NCBI GenBank assembly: GCA_900546615.1
Contig: URDJ01000014.1
Span: forward strand, 1 to 60,977
Length of the DNA: 60,977 bases
Direction of reading: 5' to 3'
Source: an uncultured Eubacteriales bacterium
GTDB lineage: Bacteria > Bacillota > Clostridia > Oscillospirales > Oscillospiraceae
Shown: piece after piece, positions 35,185 through 43,611 of the stretch
How the letters are laid out: every line of letters starts with the position of its first letter
Position numbering within the stretch: the stretch's first letter is position 1
Made by a program: the position numbers and the translations under genes
The notes under the pieces: model-generated
What the model saw: the letters and a program-made list of their open reading frames with translations, nothing else
Told to the model about the DNA's origin: nothing
Database searches by the model: none

Positions 35185-35378
35185 CTCCCGGCCTCATTGA
35201 GCGCCGCGCAGAGGGCCTCGACGTCCACTCCCGTCTCCGACGCGAGCCGCTCCATGGTCCACATGACCGTGCTCTCGTCCACGCAGCACAGGCCGAGGCT
35301 CATGAGCGCAGCGTACAGCCTAGGCTCTGAGGCCAGCGCCATACCGACCGTGGTATTGGCAGTTATGGTGAGCTTCAT
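35181..35378 (-). CDS. DUF1858-type small protein
   Basis: A 65-aa helical protein starting KLTITANTTVGMALASEP, typical of the DUF1858 / hybrid-cluster-associated disulfide domain. Cys pair CC at about 31-32 and a further Cys in the last helix (VEALCAAL) could be redox-active. It overlaps the Sir2 start by four bases. Confidence 0.7.
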   Translation of the reverse strand: MKLTITANTTVGMALASEPRLYAALMSLGLCCVDESTVMWTMERLASETGVDVEALCAALNEAGR

Positions 35379-35390
35379 GCCGCGCCTCCC

Positions 35391-36710
35391 TCAGTTCGTG
35401 TACAGCCTGCGCCCGTCCGCCCCAGTCAGGTGGAAAGCGCAGAAGGGTATGAGCGTGCAGTCCGACCTCACGATGTGCACGCAGCAGCCGTGCAGTCTGC
35501 CGAGGTCTATGTTCCACACGTCCTGGAAGCCCATGCCCGAGATGCAGAACGAGTGCGTCAGCGTCCGCATGGCAAAGCGCATGAGCGGCGTGTCCGCCTC
35601 CGCGCCCGCCTGATAGCGCCAGCGCTTCGTAGTGTACCTGTTCGTCTTCTCGACGAAATCCGTCCTCTCCGTATCGCAGGAGTTCTGATCCCGCTCTGAC
35701 ATGGCGACGAGCTTGCCCGTCTCGTCCAGATAATAGGTGCTCGAGAAGTCGCAGTGCGGGTCGAACTGCTTTCTCGGGACGAAGTGCTCCATCTTCAGCT
35801 CCTCCGGGCACTGCTCGCAGAGGGCGTGTATGACATCACTCAGCCCGCAGCGGCTCTCGTCCGGCGGCGTCTTTCCCGGAAACCGCCCGAAATAGCTCAC
35901 CGGCTGGAAGTGTATGCCCTTGATGACGGGTATATGCCGCTTCCCGAACGCCACTATCTCCCCTATCCTGTGCAGATTCACGCCGGGTATGACCACGGGC
36001 ACGAGCAGGATACCGAGGCCCGCCGCCTCGCAGTTCTCGACGGCCCTGAGCTTTATATCCAGCATCTCACGGCCGCGGATATGCCGGTAGATGTCCTCGT
36101 CCAGCCCGTCGAACTGCAGATAGATGAGGTCCAGCCCCGCCTCCTTGAGCCGTTTGGCGTACTCCGGGTCGGCTGCAAGCTTTATGCCGTTCGTGTTCAC
36201 CTGCAGGTGAATCACCCCGAGCCGCTTGCCGAGTCTGATGATATCGCAGAGGTCGTCCCTCACCGTCGGCTCGCCGCCCGAGAGCTGGACGCTGCAGTAT
36301 GGGTTCGAGGCCAGCGCCGAGGCGTACATTCGCTCTATCTGCTCAAGGTCCGGCTCGAAGCGCTCCGCGTTCGCGTCGGCAAAGCAGATCTTGCAGTTCA
36401 TGTTGCAGCGGTAGGTTATCTCGAGTATGCTCGTGCAGGTACCGCTGCGGTGCTCGTCGCATATGCCGCAGTCGAAAGGGCAGCCGCGCTCGCCGAGGGG
36501 CCGGCCCCTGTCCTTCGCCGGGGCGTGGACGCCCTGTTTGAGCCAGTCCTCGTACATGTCCGCGTCGCGCCAGAACAGCACCTTGAACCGCCCGTGCTCC
36601 GGGCAGTCCTTCACCATATACGCCTTGCCGTCCTCCCTCTCGTATCTCGCCGGTATGCGTCTGAGGCAAACGGGGCAGAGGCTCTCAGTCTCATGGAGTA
36701 TCTCGCTCAT
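35391..36710 (-). CDS. Radical SAM protein with CPVC and CPEHG motifs (TrsS-like), copy 1
   Basis: A 439-aa radical-SAM enzyme. The N-terminal CPVC (residues 12-15) and DCPEHG (35-40) form the metal-binding domain seen in the MJ0619/tetraether-synthase-related branch. Further Cys at 77, 81, 84 and 92 suggest an extra cluster. The radical-SAM CxxxCxxC is C102-C106-C109 (RCNMNCKICF), followed by SGGEPTVRDD and the C-terminal GCCVH. It overlaps the ligase by ATGA. Such proteins activate unreactive carbons in lipids or cofactors; the substrate here is unknown. Bacterial relatives sometimes have selenocysteine in this family; here TGC/TGT is used. Confidence 0.85.
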   Translation of the reverse strand: MSEILHETESLCPVCLRRIPARYEREDGKAYMVKDCPEHGRFKVLFWRDADMYEDWLKQGVHAPAKDRGRPLGERGCPFDCGICDEHRSGTCTSILEITYRCNMNCKICFADANAERFEPDLEQIERMYASALASNPYCSVQLSGGEPTVRDDLCDIIRLGKRLGVIHLQVNTNGIKLAADPEYAKRLKEAGLDLIYLQFDGLDEDIYRHIRGREMLDIKLRAVENCEAAGLGILLVPVVIPGVNLHRIGEIVAFGKRHIPVIKGIHFQPVSYFGRFPGKTPPDESRCGLSDVIHALCEQCPEELKMEHFVPRKQFDPHCDFSSTYYLDETGKLVAMSERDQNSCDTERTDFVEKTNRYTTKRWRYQAGAEADTPLMRFAMRTLTHSFCISGMGFQDVWNIDLGRLHGCCVHIVRSDCTLIPFCAFHLTGADGRRLYTN

Positions 36711-38038
36711 TCTGCTTCCCTCTCAAGTATCCGCTTCTTCTCGTAGCAGTGCTCCCGCAGGGCGCCGCAGGGCAGGAGCCTTATCTCCAGCTCCGGCGCG
36801 CCCTGCATGAATGACAGCGCCATGAGCCGTGCCTTTAGGTCCCCGGCGTCGAAGGCGTCCTCGTCCAGCACCTCGATATCAAGGCTTACTCGCCCGTCCT
36901 GTAGGAAAATGCGGTAGTCCAGCAGGCCCTCCGTCGCGAACAGCTCCTCGTCAAAGAGCGCGGGGTAGATGTGATGTCCGTTGTACTCCGTCGCGCCCTC
37001 GCGCCGCCTTCTGATGTGCCCGAGCGTCATGAGGTGGCTGCCGCAGTCGCTTTTCGTCAGCGTCGCGATGTCGCCAGTTCGGTAGCGGATGAGCGGCATG
37101 CAGTCGCGGGCTATGTTGGTGAGCACGACCTCGCCCTCGGCGCCCTCGGGCACAGGCTCGCCCGTCTCGGGGTCGACGACCTCTACGATGTGGTTCAATT
37201 CGTCGTAGTGGTAGCCGGGGCAGGTGTCGCAGTCCACGGCGAGGCCCCAGCCGCTCTCGGTCAGGCCGTAGTGCGTGCTCACGCGGCAGCCCCAGGCTTC
37301 GTGCAGATACTTTATCATGCTCTGCGGGATGTTCGACATCGTTATGAAGATGCACTGCATGCCCACGGCGCGCAGGTCGTGCTCCTGCGCGAGGATCTTC
37401 GTCGCCCGGTATATCGTTATCGCGTCGCCGAACCAGACGTTCACGCCGTGCTCCGCCGTCTGCCTCCAGATGTCCTCCGGGCTGTCCTGCAAATCGGCCG
37501 TCCAGCCCTGCATGCCGAAGTCCACGAGGCTCTTTGCAAGTATGCTGCCTATGCCGCGCCCCTGCGAGTTCTGCAAAAACACCAGAACGCGCGCCTCGTC
37601 CCGGTCTATGACGGTGTTCATCCCGCGCGGGAGGAAGTCCAGTATCTTCTGTATGTCCGCCATCGAGAAGAAAATGCGCTTTTTCGTCCCCGTCGAGCCG
37701 GACGAGTAGAAGGTCACGGGCTTTTCGACCTCGCTCTGCGAGGTGCACAGCAGGCTGTAGCTCGTCCCCGACAGATCCGCCGGGAAGGTGAAGGGCAGCT
37801 TCCTGATGTCCTCGAGGCTGTGCAGCTCCTCCTCCGTCACACCCGCCTTCTCGAACAGGCGGCGGTAGAAGGGCGCCTTCTCACGCACGCGGCGCACGGT
37901 CTTCTTAAGCTGCCAGAGCCGGTACGCGTCGAAGGCCGCGTCGTCCACCGTCTCCGGCCTTGGGCCGGGGTAGTCCGCGTCGGCGTCCATCCTCAATTTG
38001 CACAGGCCGTAAAGCCCCTCCTGCAAGCTCACGCTCAT
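36707..38038 (-). CDS. AMP-dependent CoA ligase, PaaK/LuxE-like (DVU_1553-like)
   Basis: A 443-aa adenylate-forming enzyme. ATP motif FYSSGSTGTKKRIFF (about 111-125), YGLTESGWG, YRTGDIATL and a C-terminal lid domain. It resembles phenylacetate-CoA ligase and LuxE acyl-protein synthetase. In Desulfovibrio-type operons a similar ligase stands beside a CPEHG radical-SAM protein and a methyltransferase, as here. It could charge a carboxylate to CoA for the downstream dehydratase-like enzymes. Thirteen bases separate it from the upstream radical-SAM gene. Confidence 0.82.
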   Translation of the reverse strand: MSVSLQEGLYGLCKLRMDADADYPGPRPETVDDAAFDAYRLWQLKKTVRRVREKAPFYRRLFEKAGVTEEELHSLEDIRKLPFTFPADLSGTSYSLLCTSQSEVEKPVTFYSSGSTGTKKRIFFSMADIQKILDFLPRGMNTVIDRDEARVLVFLQNSQGRGIGSILAKSLVDFGMQGWTADLQDSPEDIWRQTAEHGVNVWFGDAITIYRATKILAQEHDLRAVGMQCIFITMSNIPQSMIKYLHEAWGCRVSTHYGLTESGWGLAVDCDTCPGYHYDELNHIVEVVDPETGEPVPEGAEGEVVLTNIARDCMPLIRYRTGDIATLTKSDCGSHLMTLGHIRRRREGATEYNGHHIYPALFDEELFATEGLLDYRIFLQDGRVSLDIEVLDEDAFDAGDLKARLMALSFMQGAPELEIRLLPCGALREHCYEKKRILEREAE

Positions 38039-38051
38039 GCCCTAACTCCCC

Positions 38052-39311
38052 CTAGTCTATGCCCGGCAGCAGCCTCGCACCGCCGCAGCCGGTGAGATAT
38101 TTTGCGCAGAGCGGCACCGTGACGCCGCCCTCGCCTATGATCTGTATCGAACATCGCCGCAGCCGCATGAGGTCGATGTTCCCCGAGTCCTGGAAAGCCA
38201 TGCCCCCCACCGTGAGCAGCTCCGTCTTCGAGGGCAGCCAGCTCCGCCTGAGCGTATCCCGCAGGCGCTCCACCCCCGGCGCGGGCTTCGTCTCCCGGTT
38301 CGTCAGTGGGCGCAGATGCCCCGCCCTGTCCTTCATATAACAGGCGTTAAAGGAGCACTGGGGGTGCTCGTAGTGCCCCGGCGAAAAGTCCTTCGCCGAG
38401 ATGTCCTCGTGCTGCCGCTCGAGCCGCCTTATGACCCCCGGTATCGTTATCCGCTTCGACTCCGCACCCTCGGGATAGATGCCGAACCAGCTCACCGGCT
38501 GGAAATATACGCCCCGGACGTGCGGCATATGCCTTTTCGCATAATCCACTATCGCGCCCAGCTCCTCCGAGTTCTCCCCCGGTATGACGCAGCAGACCAG
38601 CACCACCGCCAATCCGGCGGCCGAGCTGTTTTCCACCGCGCGCTTCTTTATGTCCAGCATCGGCCTGCCGTATTTCGCCAGATATGGCTTCTCCGTCATG
38701 CCGTCAAAGCCCAGATACACTGTCGTGACGCCGCTCTCCTTCAGCCGGCGGCACAGCTCCGGCGAGGAGGCCAGATTTATCCCGTTCGTGTTCAGCTGGA
38801 TGAAATCAAAGCCCGTGTCCCGCGCCATCGATGCCAGCTCGCAGATATCCGGCCTAACGGTCGGCTCGCCGCCGCAAAGCTCCAGCAGCGCGTTCTCCCC
38901 CGCCCGCTCGCGGTAGCCCTCGAGCCGCCTGCGGCACTCGGCGAGGTCCGGCTGCCTGAGCGGCTCGCCGTGGTCCCGCGTGAAACAGACCGGGCAGTCC
39001 ATGTTGCAGGCGTTCGTCGTCATGAGCGCCGCGCTCGCGGGCCTGCAAGATGCGCAGGCTGCAAAGTCCCCGCTCAGGGCCTCCGCCTCCGCCTCCGTCC
39101 TGGGCAGCTTCGCAATGTCCAGGCCGCCCAGCTTCAGCCACGCAGCATAGCCGTCCCCGTCGTCCTCCCAGACCAGAGTGCGGAATCTCCCGTGCTCGGG
39201 GCAGCTCTTTTCCATATACACCCTGTCGTTGTCCTCCCTCAGCGCCGCCGTGACGCCGCGCAGACACACAGGGCACACGCTCCTTGTATAGTACAGCAGT
39301 CTTCCCGCCAC
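38052..39311 (-). CDS. Radical SAM protein with CPVC and CPEHG motifs (TrsS-like), copy 2
   Basis: Paralogue of the previous radical-SAM gene, 419 aa from GTG 39311 (GGGGG site eight bases upstream; open frame to 39359 has no site). CPVC at 13-16, SCPEHG at 36-41, radical-SAM C102-C106-C109 (ACNMDCPVCF) in the same register as copy 1, then CGGEPTVRPD. It lacks the four extra Cys (77-92) of copy 1 except CASC at 86-89. First gene of the operon; two different copies may act on successive or paired substrates. Confidence 0.83.
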   Translation of the reverse strand: MAGRLLYYTRSVCPVCLRGVTAALREDNDRVYMEKSCPEHGRFRTLVWEDDGDGYAAWLKLGGLDIAKLPRTEAEAEALSGDFAACASCRPASAALMTTNACNMDCPVCFTRDHGEPLRQPDLAECRRRLEGYRERAGENALLELCGGEPTVRPDICELASMARDTGFDFIQLNTNGINLASSPELCRRLKESGVTTVYLGFDGMTEKPYLAKYGRPMLDIKKRAVENSSAAGLAVVLVCCVIPGENSEELGAIVDYAKRHMPHVRGVYFQPVSWFGIYPEGAESKRITIPGVIRRLERQHEDISAKDFSPGHYEHPQCSFNACYMKDRAGHLRPLTNRETKPAPGVERLRDTLRRSWLPSKTELLTVGGMAFQDSGNIDLMRLRRCSIQIIGEGGVTVPLCAKYLTGCGGARLLPGID

Positions 39312-39336
39312 AAAAATTCCCCCTGCAACACAATAT

Positions 39337-39370
39337 GACCCTCCGCTGCATGATAACACGGCGGAGGGTC
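39337..39370. terminator. 10-bp inverted repeat between lpd and the radical-SAM operon
   Basis: GACCCTCCGC (39337-39346) and GCGGAGGGTC (39361-39370) with a 14-base loop lie just before the GTG of the operon. It has no T tract; it could be the end of the lpd transcript or an operator. A weak promoter (TTGTGG-17-TGTTAT) overlaps it on the minus strand. Confidence 0.4.
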
Positions 39371-39392
39371 ATTGTCCACAAGCTGTCCCTGC

Positions 39393-40805
39393 TCAGGCCT
39401 TGTCGAATGAGAGCCCGACCGCCCTCTTGCAGACCTCGAGTATTATCTCCGTGAGCGTCGGATGCGGGTGGATGGAGTTGTACACCTGCTCGAGCGTCAG
39501 CCCGTTCTCCACCGCCACAGTCATCTCCGCTATAAGGTCGCAGGCCTCCGGCCCAAAAATCTGCGCGCCGATGATCCGGTGATCATCCTCACGCGCCACG
39601 ACCTTAATGACGCCCTCGGTCTTGCCGATGGCGATTGCCTTCTCGTTCGACGAGAACGCCAGCGAGCCGCTTATCGTCTTTATCCCCTTGGCCTCAGCGT
39701 CGGCCACGGTATAGCCTACCCAGGAGATCTCCGGCTCAAGGAAAGTCGTCACAGGGATGTTGTCGTAGTTGATATAGTAATCATTGCCCGCTATCGTCTC
39801 GGCGATGACGAGGCCCTGCCTCTGCGCTTTGTCCGACAGCTGCGTGCCCGTCGTGACGTCGCCCGCAGCGAAGATATTCGGCACCGACGTGCGCATGTGC
39901 TCGTCCGTCACGATCTGCCCGTTCTTCTCCATCTGCACGCCGACTTCCTCGAGGCCCATTCCCCTCGTGTTCAGCGTCCTGCCGATGGCCACCAGCACCA
40001 CGTCGGAGACGAGTTCCTCGCCGTTTGCCAGCGTGGACTTCACCTTGCCGTTCTCCAGCTTCTCAACGCTCGCTATGCCCGAACCGGCCTTGACCTTGAT
40101 GCCGCGCTTCTCCAGCGACTTGCGCACCGCGTCCGTGATCTCCGGCTCATGCAGCGCCGGCACCAGATCCGGCATCATCTCGACGATCGTCACATCCACA
40201 CCGAAAACGTTGTAGATGTGCCCGTACTCCAGACCAATCGCGCCGGAGCCGATGATCACGATGCTCTCCGGCATCGGCCTAGAGAAGTCCATTATCTCGT
40301 TCGAGGTGATTATCTTGTCGTGGTCAACGTTGAAGGCCGCTATCTCCGCCGGCTCGGAACCGACCGCCACGACAATATACTCCGCCGTGAGCTGCTTCTT
40401 CTCCTTGCCGTTGTCCACCTCTACCGTGTGCGGGTCGACCAGCGTTGCCCTGCCCTTGACCACGTCGATGCCGCGGCTCTTCTTCCACAGAAAGGTCTCA
40501 AGCCCGAAGCTCAGGTTGTTGATGACGCCGTTCTTGCGGCGGTTGATGGCCTTGAAATCCACGCTCACCGCGGACATGTCCACGTTGATGCCGTAGGCCT
40601 TCGCCTCCTTTATCGAGGCGTAGAGGTTCGCCGAGGCCATGAGCGCCTTCGTCGGGATGCAGCCGCGGTTCACGCAGGTGCCGCCCGCTCCGTTCTTCGC
40701 CCTCGCCTCTATGAGCGCGACCTTCTTCCCCCTGTCCGCGCAACGCATCGCGGAGGCCGAACCGCCGGGGCCGCCGCCTATGCAGATAACATCATAATCG
40801 TACAT
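39393..40805 (-). CDS. Dihydrolipoamide dehydrogenase-like flavoprotein
   Basis: FAD/NAD pyridine-nucleotide disulfide oxidoreductase of 470 aa: FAD site VICIGGGPGGSASAMRCADRG, redox disulfide GGTCVNRGCIPTKAL, NAD site IIGSGAIGLEYGHIY, second FAD site NIFAAGDVTTG, and the C-terminal base HPHPTLTE. There is no lipoyl protein, E2 or glycine-cleavage gene nearby, so its disulfide partner is unknown; it may feed electrons to the neighbouring redox enzymes. ATG 40805 has a GGAAAGGAAT site. Follows the MFS gene by 51 bp. Confidence 0.88.
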   Translation of the reverse strand: MYDYDVICIGGGPGGSASAMRCADRGKKVALIEARAKNGAGGTCVNRGCIPTKALMASANLYASIKEAKAYGINVDMSAVSVDFKAINRRKNGVINNLSFGLETFLWKKSRGIDVVKGRATLVDPHTVEVDNGKEKKQLTAEYIVVAVGSEPAEIAAFNVDHDKIITSNEIMDFSRPMPESIVIIGSGAIGLEYGHIYNVFGVDVTIVEMMPDLVPALHEPEITDAVRKSLEKRGIKVKAGSGIASVEKLENGKVKSTLANGEELVSDVVLVAIGRTLNTRGMGLEEVGVQMEKNGQIVTDEHMRTSVPNIFAAGDVTTGTQLSDKAQRQGLVIAETIAGNDYYINYDNIPVTTFLEPEISWVGYTVADAEAKGIKTISGSLAFSSNEKAIAIGKTEGVIKVVAREDDHRIIGAQIFGPEACDLIAEMTVAVENGLTLEQVYNSIHPHPTLTEIILEVCKRAVGLSFDKA

Positions 40806-40856
40806 AAACAGATTCCTTTCCAACAAAAGATAGCTTTCGGGCTCGTCCTGTACTGC

Positions 40857-42029
40857 TCAGGCCTTTTTGCCGTCCGCCGCGCCCTTAACCAGCATTATAA
40901 CACCAAGCAAGGCGCCCACGCCAGCCGCGACATAGAAGGAAGCCACGTTCGGCATCTCGCCGCCCACAGCCTGGGCCACAGGGTTCACCAGATAGGGACT
41001 GCAGAACTGGCCGAAATTCTGTACACAGGTCGCAATGGACAGTGCCATGCCAACCGCCGCCGGTCCGACCGAGTTGCCCACGTTCAGGAACACGCCCGGC
41101 ATGACAACCGACATTCCCAGGCCAAGTATAAGGCAGCCTATGTAGAAGATGACTATGCTCGGCGCAAAGGCCATGACCGCATAGCTCAGAGCCATGACAA
41201 GGAAGCCTACGCCCATGGTGTAGCCCTTGAGAGCGTTAGCCAGCTTGCCGTAGAACAGGCCCATCAGTATGCCGCCGGCGCAGAAGAAAGCCATGCCGAG
41301 GCCGGAGGCCGCGGAGTCGCCTATGCCTTTCTCAGTCAGCAGGTAGGCATTGCCGTTGGAGTAGATCTGGCCCGTGCAGAACACGAAAAACGCGATTATC
41401 ATCCAGACCCACATCTTGCCCGTCAGCTTGCCCTTCTCCGCAGGAGCGGAACCGGCCGCCTTCGCCTGAGCCGAGGGCTTCACGTTCGGCAGGCAGGTCA
41501 GCGCGACCACCAGGGAGATGACGCCTATCAGATGTACATAGAATACCACGTTCCAGCCCAGCGTCGCAAGCCAACCGCCCACAAAGACCATGATTGCGCA
41601 GCCGAGCATCTGGAAAGCCTGCAGGTTGCCCTGCACCCTGTCGCGCTCCGCGCCCTCGAAGTTCTCCGCCACGAGAGCCGTGCTCACAACCTGAAGGATG
41701 CCGACGCCCGCGCCGAACACCCCGCGCAGCACCTGCAGCGCTAAAAACGAGGTCATAAACGCCGGCACTACGCCGCCGACCAGAAAGAGCACTATGCCGA
41801 TGAGCGCAAGCAGCTTCTTGCTCATCACCTGCATCAGCTTGCCCACTATGAGGGTCACCGGGATGATGACGATGCAGGGGATGGAAATGAGCGTCTGCAC
41901 GTCGGTCTGGCTCAGCTCGGGGAAGTTCGAGCCTATGACGCTCAGCGCGCTGGCAATGCCGACAACGCCCATCATCAAAACGGACACGAGATAAATGCCT
42001 ATCTGTATCTTACCTTTGGACTTTAGCAT
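40857..42029 (-). CDS. MFS transporter
   Basis: A 390-aa major facilitator with about 12 hydrophobic segments. The cytoplasmic loop after TM2 reads GKLMQVMSKKLLALIG, the loop after TM6 is long and polar (VKPSAQAKAAGSAPAEKGK). It lies between the dehydratase-like pair and lpd, so it may bring in the pathway substrate or export the product. Own promoter (42109-42137). Confidence 0.85.
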   Translation of the reverse strand: MLKSKGKIQIGIYLVSVLMMGVVGIASALSVIGSNFPELSQTDVQTLISIPCIVIIPVTLIVGKLMQVMSKKLLALIGIVLFLVGGVVPAFMTSFLALQVLRGVFGAGVGILQVVSTALVAENFEGAERDRVQGNLQAFQMLGCAIMVFVGGWLATLGWNVVFYVHLIGVISLVVALTCLPNVKPSAQAKAAGSAPAEKGKLTGKMWVWMIIAFFVFCTGQIYSNGNAYLLTEKGIGDSAASGLGMAFFCAGGILMGLFYGKLANALKGYTMGVGFLVMALSYAVMAFAPSIVIFYIGCLILGLGMSVVMPGVFLNVGNSVGPAAVGMALSIATCVQNFGQFCSPYLVNPVAQAVGGEMPNVASFYVAAGVGALLGVIMLVKGAADGKKA

Positions 42030-42456
42030 GTTAACTCTCCACCTTATTGTATTGTGTCAAGGCGGCGCTGAACGTGAATTTACGTCGTACATATTAACCG
42101 GCATTGTCAATATATTATCTTTTTCATCCCCTGTCAAGGGTGTGACAACTCAGCGATACTCACAACACAACCAGCATATTTTCGTACTTTCTACTACAGT
42201 ATGTGGCCGTATCACGCAATATTTCGCCCTTTTCTGTATAATATATACGATGTAAATAATACTGTATTTACTTTATATTCGCAAAGAATCGCCATAATAG
42301 TCAAAATATTGTGCCGTTTTTGATGTAAACTGCCAAAAATGAAGACCCCTCTTGATTCCCGATGAGAAAGATGATATCGTTACAATTGTGTCAAGCAACC
42401 GGCGCCTGACGTAATGATATCCCGGCTATCTGAATTTTAAGGAGGTCTCTTTAGAA
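42030..42456. other. 427-bp divergent intergenic region
   Basis: AT-rich spacer between the minus-strand MFS gene and the plus-strand dehydratase-like pair. It holds the MFS promoter (42109-42137) and an AAGGAGG site (42439-42445) for the 42457 gene. I could not fix a plus-strand promoter with confidence (TTTATA-15-CATAAT near 42270 is one weak candidate). No ORF, riboswitch or terminator was recognised. Confidence 0.6.
42109..42137 (-). promoter_or_regulatory. Sigma-A promoter of the MFS-lpd unit
   Basis: Minus strand TTGACA (42132-42137), 17-bp spacer, TATATT (42109-42114). Confidence 0.75.
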
Positions 42457-43611
42457 GTGAAGGAGATTTTGCAAAAGCTTGACAAGCTGTCGACCGCACG
42501 TCCGCTTGAAATCATCCGGAAGAAAAAAGAGGGCAGCAAGGTCGTCGAGTTCTTTGGCGATTTCGTGCCTGAGCAGTGGATAACCGCGGCCGGCGCGGAG
42601 TCCTACCTCATCATGAAGGGCGGCGATCCCCAGCCCCCCGAGGCCACGCTCGACTACATGCTCCGCTTCATGAACCCGCTCGCGGCTTCCATGGCAGGCT
42701 CCTATCTGCTTGGCCTCGACGCCGTAATGCCCATCGCCGACTCCGTTACCATCCAGCAGCATGACAGCCACTACGGCCGCATGACCGAGATCCTCGAGTA
42801 CAAGGGCCTGCCTGTCTACAAGGTCGGCGTGCCCGCGGACTACACTGTGGACATCTCGAGGGAGTATTACAGGCACGAGCTGCGCGAGTTCAGAGCCATG
42901 CTCGAGAATCTCGTCGGTCATCCTATCTCCGACGACGACATCCGCGCCAACTATGCCAAGACCAACAGGATAAATGAACTGCTCAGGAAGATAGACGAGC
43001 TGCGCAAGCAGGATAACCCGCCCATCACCTTCAGCGATTTCATCAAGCTCAACCACTACACTCTTAGGCTCGACTATGACACGAGCATCGAGGCTCTTGA
43101 GCAGATCTATGAGGAGCTGAAGAACGCTCCGGGCGCGCATGCAGCGGACGCTCCGCGCATCCTCATTATGGGCCGTGCCGTGGCGCTGGGCGACTATCAG
43201 GTCCCGACGATCATCGAGAACGCCGGCGGTTCCATCGTCTGCGAGTTCCTGGACGAGGCCATCAGGCCCTTCAAGAACGACATCTCCACCGAGGGCGACG
43301 TGGTCGATGCCTATGCCTCCGCGATCTACGACAACCGCGTGCCGCAGTGCATCTTCCAGCCCGCGTGGGAGACGAGGTTCGAGCACCTAAAGGAGCTGAT
43401 AAAGGAGTATCGCATCGACGGCGTGCTGTGGTACCAGCTCGCGTTCGACGAGATCTACGACATGGAGCACACCTGCCTGTCCAAGTGGATAGCGGAGACC
43501 GGCGTGCCTCTGATGAAGCTCGAGTCCTCCTATGAGTACTCCCGCGAGGCCGTTGCACCTCTGACCACCAGGCTCGAGAGCTTTGTTGAAAGTTTAAAGG
43601 AGGCAAAATAA
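42457..43611 (+). CDS. 2-hydroxyacyl-CoA dehydratase-family protein, small type, without two cluster cysteines
   Basis: A 384-aa homologue of the HgdB/FldC/BcrC-type subunits. It aligns without gaps over the first 110 residues with the minus-strand paralogue at 47924, but has Phe71 and Ser104 where the latter has Cys71 and Cys104, so the usual [4Fe-4S] ligands seem absent. Its only Cys are 262, 298 and 340. GTG 42457 lies 11 bases after AAGGAGG. The stop overlaps the next ATG by one base, so the pair is coupled. May be a structural or non-cluster subunit. Confidence 0.83.
   Translation: MKEILQKLDKLSTARPLEIIRKKKEGSKVVEFFGDFVPEQWITAAGAESYLIMKGGDPQPPEATLDYMLRFMNPLAASMAGSYLLGLDAVMPIADSVTIQQHDSHYGRMTEILEYKGLPVYKVGVPADYTVDISREYYRHELREFRAMLENLVGHPISDDDIRANYAKTNRINELLRKIDELRKQDNPPITFSDFIKLNHYTLRLDYDTSIEALEQIYEELKNAPGAHAADAPRILIMGRAVALGDYQVPTIIENAGGSIVCEFLDEAIRPFKNDISTEGDVVDAYASAIYDNRVPQCIFQPAWETRFEHLKELIKEYRIDGVLWYQLAFDEIYDMEHTCLSKWIAETGVPLMKLESSYEYSREAVAPLTTRLESFVESLKEAK

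Noticed and set aside
39462..41744. 760-codon plus-strand open frame opposite lpd and the MFS gene
   Set aside because: Spans two well-supported minus-strand genes and their spacer; composition is typical antisense noise.
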